Assembly: GCA_964574705.1 (NCBI GenBank) | Contig: CAZNOO010000028.1 | Coordinates: 1-19,086 of the forward strand | Reading direction: 5' to 3' | Origin: JAHIVB01 sp964574705 | GTDB lineage: Bacteria > Bacillota_I > Bacilli_A > Izemoplasmatales > Hujiaoplasmataceae | Length of the DNA stretch: 19,086 bases | Shown here: positions 16,572 through 19,086 of the stretch, one piece after another | Layout: every line of letters begins with the position of its first letter | How positions within the stretch are numbered: the first letter of the stretch is position 1 | Made by a program: the position numbers and the translations under genes | Notes under the pieces: generated by a model | Told to the model about the DNA's origin: nothing | What the model saw: only the letters and a program-made list of their open reading frames with translations | The model's database searches: none

Positions 16572-16583
16572 AAATACCTCCAT

Positions 16584-16594
16584 TAGGTCACCTA
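16584..16594 (-). promoter_or_regulatory. Possible operator at the ABC-pair transcription start
   Basis: The 11-bp inverted repeat TAGGT-G-ACCTA lies directly downstream of the -10 and covers the predicted transcription start, a common place for repressor binding. Arms of 5 bp are short and could be chance. Confidence 0.3.
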
Positions 16595-16595
16595 G

Positions 16596-16604
16596 ATTAT
16601 ATCA
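16596..16604 (-). promoter_or_regulatory. Extended -10 promoter for the ABC transporter pair
   Basis: A perfect TATAAT (16601-16596) is preceded by TGA (16604-16602), forming an extended -10. No good -35 is visible at 16-18 bp, which an extended -10 can tolerate. The 10-bp palindrome TCATATATGA overlaps its upstream end. The predicted leader is ~18 nt, consistent with starting translation at ATG 16571 rather than 16583. Confidence 0.65.
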
Positions 16605-16723
16605 TATATGAAAAAATAAGAAAACAGATATCATTAGTCGTAAAAATCCGAAATAGGAAGAATCCAGTCGGGCTCTAAACAACTTCGCAAAAATAGTTAA
16701 ATAAAAGAATTAAAGAGCTTATT

Positions 16724-16745
16724 TTTACATTAAAAATGATGTAAA
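16724..16745. repeat. Inverted repeat in the divergent intergenic region
   Basis: TTTACAT (16724-16730) and ATGTAAA (16739-16745) are perfect 7-bp arms around an 8-bp A-rich spacer. No T tract follows on either strand, so it is not a terminator. It could be a regulator-binding site. Confidence 0.35.
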
Positions 16746-16867
16746 GTTTCTCTCTTTTTGGTATCTAATCTATCGAATTTGCTTTCCAAAATTGAGAACC
16801 ATTTATATCGTTTAAAACCTCACAATTTCTTCACATTCCAAGCGTAATATGAAATTGAGCTTATAAA

Positions 16868-16881
16868 TAAACAAGCGTTTA
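16868..16881 (+). promoter_or_regulatory. Possible operator upstream of the MMPL gene
   Basis: TAAAC-AAGC-GTTTA is a 14-bp sequence with 5-bp inverted arms, 23 bp before the start codon and just before the ribosome-binding site. MMPL/RND exporter genes are often controlled by TetR-type repressors that bind palindromes in this position, but no regulator gene is present in the window. Confidence 0.3.
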
Positions 16882-16904
16882 CTAATAAAATAAGGAGAGC
16901 AAAT

Positions 16905-19085
16905 ATGAAACGAATACTCATCTTTGTCGTTTTCGTCATCTCCGCTGTTATATCGGTGTTTTTGATGAATAACGTCAATGTCAACTACGATTTAAGCAAA
17001 TATCTTCCAGACTCCTCTGAAAGCGCAGAAGCCATCGGTGTTTATGAAGATGTCTATGGAACCTCATCTCAGGCAGACTTAATGATTTCAATCGGCGATT
17101 ATTCGGTTGATCAACTGATTGCGGTTGAACAACTTTTAGAGAATGTTGACGGCGTTCAATCCGTATCATTTCTAGATGACCAATTGAATCAGTCTTTTTA
17201 TCAAATGATTCGTTTACAAGCAGATGCGCTGACCGGAGTGTATCTGGATCAATTGGAAACAGCAACCATCTCTGCGGGAGGATCTTACGCGTCACTTCTA
17301 ATGGGACTCTATGCATCAAACCCAGCCCAGATGTCTGACATTGGAGCCATCATCAATCAATTTTGGCATGAGTCTTCAGGTGAAGCACTCATGAACATTT
17401 CATTTTCAGATACATCTGCTAGCGATGTCACTCAAAATGCTCTCGAAGATGTAAAAACGATTCTAGATAACGGAAATATCGATTATCGCATGGCAGGTGG
17501 CGCAGTTTCTACAGCATTCACTCGCGCAACGATTGTAAATGAAGTATCGAAAATTACATGGATTATTATTCCGTTGATTCTTCTGGTTTTACTGTGGATG
17601 ACCCCTTCTTTCTTTGATTTAGTTTTATTCATCGTAACAGCGGGCATCGCAATCCTCATCAACCTTGGCACAAACTCTTTCCTTCCATCGATTTCTTTCA
17701 TTACCCAATCGATGGCAATCGTACTTCAACTCGCTATTTCGCTTGACTATATGATTTTCGTGGTTCACAGATACCATCGAGAATTGGATAAGGGGCTTTC
17801 AGCTGAGGACGCGCTTGCGCAAACCAAAAAAAGGATTATCTCTCCCGTTCTTGCTTCTGCACTTACGACTGGTGTCAGTTTTCTAGCACTTGTATTCATG
17901 CGATTCTCCATAGGACTTGACATTGGAATCGTGTTCTTTAAAGCTGTTTCTATCAGTCTCTTATGCTCCATCTTTTTACTTCCTGAGTTAATTAAAACAT
18001 TCTCGAAATCCATTGAAAAAACAAAGCACAAAACATTCTCACTCCGCTTTGGAAAAATGGCGAAACTTATCTACAAAGCACGTTATGTATTTTTAGGATT
18101 ATTACTGCTATTAATCGTACCTGTAACTCTAATGCAATCAAACAATGATTTCATTTACGGTGACTCAGCAATATCCGCAAGCGAAGGAACAACTTACTAC
18201 AATGACGAACTGGCTATTTCAGATGAATTCGGCAGACACAACCAAATTGTCGTCATGGGAAGTGCTGATGACGCTGTTGAAGCACAATTGATTCAAAGCC
18301 TTCTAACTTCAGACTTACCCATCACCAACATCCAAGCCGGAATTCTAATTAAGCAAAGTGTGAGTGATCCAGCAACACTTGCAGTGATTCTTCCCCAGTT
18401 CTATCAAGATTCCTGGACCAGAATCATCCTCACTCTCGATCTTCCGCCCGAATCTGACGAAACCGAAAATTCAGTCAATGAATTGAAACTCCTCGTATCA
18501 GATGCGGGGTTCGATTCTTCCTATTTGCTTGGGTCTTCAGTGGTCGCCTACGATATCAAAGATGTCATAAGGGTTGATTATCGTTTGGTCTCTATCATTG
18601 CGCTCGTCGGCGTCATGACGATTGTTTTCCTGACGTTCAAAAATTTATTACTACCAATCATATTGCCTTTAGTCATTGTCACAAGTGTGTTTTTGACAAT
18701 GTCAATTCCATTTTTAGCAGGACAAACACTCGTCTTCCTTGCTTATTTGATTGTCTCTACGATTTTACTTGGAGCGACGATTGACTATGCAATTCTACTA
18801 TCTAAAACTTATCTTGAACTTCGTGTTTCACGTCCGAAAGCAGAAGCAATCCATTATGCAATCGAAAGCAGTGCACCATCCATCTTTACTAGTGCAGTAA
18901 TCTATATTATTGCGGGTGTCACAGTATTTCTCACTTCTTCAATATTGACTATTTCACAAATTGGACTTGTAATCGCAATAGGAGCCACTGTATCAATGCT
19001 GTTTGTTTTGGTCATGCTCCCACAACTTCTATTCATTCTTGACAAATTCATCGTAAAAGCCAATATCGACAATTTCAAATCTTAA
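16905..19085 (+). CDS. RND-superfamily MMPL-type membrane exporter
   Basis: This 726-residue protein is a typical two-fold repeated RND/MMPL protein. It has TM1 at residues ~3-21, an extracellular domain (22-~215) and a five-helix bundle (~217-365). A second TM starts near 394, followed by a second extracellular domain (~412-560) and a second five-helix bundle (~561-715). Each half carries the Asp-Tyr pair of the proton-relay helix: LDYMIF (D281, Y282) and IDYAIL (D627, Y628), as in MmpL-family transporters. That suggests proton-driven export of lipids or amphipathic molecules; the substrate is unknown. ATG 16905 follows AAGGAG with good spacing, and the stop is TAA at 19083. It is complete, contains no lipobox, and is transcribed divergently from the ABC pair. 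It is the only plus-strand gene in the window. Confidence 0.93.
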   Translation: MKRILIFVVFVISAVISVFLMNNVNVNYDLSKYLPDSSESAEAIGVYEDVYGTSSQADLMISIGDYSVDQLIAVEQLLENVDGVQSVSFLDDQLNQSFYQMIRLQADALTGVYLDQLETATISAGGSYASLLMGLYASNPAQMSDIGAIINQFWHESSGEALMNISFSDTSASDVTQNALEDVKTILDNGNIDYRMAGGAVSTAFTRATIVNEVSKITWIIIPLILLVLLWMTPSFFDLVLFIVTAGIAILINLGTNSFLPSISFITQSMAIVLQLAISLDYMIFVVHRYHRELDKGLSAEDALAQTKKRIISPVLASALTTGVSFLALVFMRFSIGLDIGIVFFKAVSISLLCSIFLLPELIKTFSKSIEKTKHKTFSLRFGKMAKLIYKARYVFLGLLLLLIVPVTLMQSNNDFIYGDSAISASEGTTYYNDELAISDEFGRHNQIVVMGSADDAVEAQLIQSLLTSDLPITNIQAGILIKQSVSDPATLAVILPQFYQDSWTRIILTLDLPPESDETENSVNELKLLVSDAGFDSSYLLGSSVVAYDIKDVIRVDYRLVSIIALVGVMTIVFLTFKNLLLPIILPLVIVTSVFLTMSIPFLAGQTLVFLAYLIVSTILLGATIDYAILLSKTYLELRVSRPKAEAIHYAIESSAPSIFTSAVIYIIAGVTVFLTSSILTISQIGLVIAIGATVSMLFVLVMLPQLLFILDKFIVKANIDNFKS

Positions 19086-19086
19086 G

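Larger units (their letters stand above)
16605..16904. other. Divergent intergenic region between the ABC pair and the MMPL gene
   Basis: These 300 bases are A+T-rich and contain no supportable gene or structured RNA. They must hold the promoter for the plus-strand MMPL gene, but I find no clean -35/-10 pair. TATAAA at 16862-16867 and TAAAAT at 16887-16892 are possible -10 elements without matching -35 boxes. The region has a 7-bp inverted repeat (16724-16745), a 5-bp inverted repeat (16868-16881), and a 7-bp direct repeat CAAGCGT at 16839 and 16872, 33 bp apart. Confidence 0.5.

Noticed and set aside
16981..17319. 112-codon minus-strand open frame opposite the MMPL gene
   Set aside because: It is antisense to the first extracellular domain of a full-length MMPL protein and has no family resemblance or ribosome-binding signal.
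1..19086. CRISPR arrays, tRNA genes, insertion sequences, phage or toxin-antitoxin genes
   Set aside because: I looked for spaced direct repeats, cloverleaf-like sequences, transposase motifs and small paired genes in the intergenic regions and saw none.

Overview
This window is the L11-L1 / L10-L12 / RNA polymerase core region of a low-GC Gram-positive-type bacterium (Bacillota, or a walled or wall-less relative such as the Acholeplasma/Izemoplasma group; I cannot place it more precisely). The reasons are A+T-rich DNA, AGGAGG-type ribosome-binding sites, consensus sigma-A promoters, a B. subtilis YbxB-like methyltransferase gene between rplL and rpoB, and an RpoC of about 1,200 residues. The genetic code looks standard: Trp is TGG and the large frames are intact with TGA as stop, so this is not a UGA=Trp mycoplasma.

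Layout, mostly on the minus strand and read from right to left. A pair of ABC transporter genes (16571-11877), each fusing an ATPase to a MacB/FtsX-type permease, is followed directly by a consensus promoter and rplK-rplA. Next come an L10-type leader with an attenuator and rplJ-rplL, which end at a terminator. A YbxB-type methyltransferase gene follows. A separate promoter drives rpoB-rpoC, which end at a strong terminator. A membrane-anchored GAF-like/GGDEF signalling gene with its own promoter runs off the left edge. On the plus strand, an RND/MMPL-family exporter gene (16905-19085) diverges from the ABC pair across a 330-base intergenic region.

The translation and transcription genes are conventional in sequence. 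Three things about them are less usual. First, secE-nusG, the normal upstream neighbours of rplK, are absent and the ABC pair sits there instead. Second, a shared structured motif occurs upstream of both rplK and rplA and looks like a duplicated L1-type feedback site. Third, RpoB has Gln at the position equivalent to E. coli D516, in the rifampicin pocket. Several genes have an in-frame start codon that overlaps the Shine-Dalgarno sequence, so I moved their starts downstream to the codon with correct spacing.

The ABC pair and the MMPL gene may form an envelope-export neighbourhood, but their substrates cannot be read from sequence. I see no CRISPR array, tRNA, rRNA, insertion sequence or phage gene.
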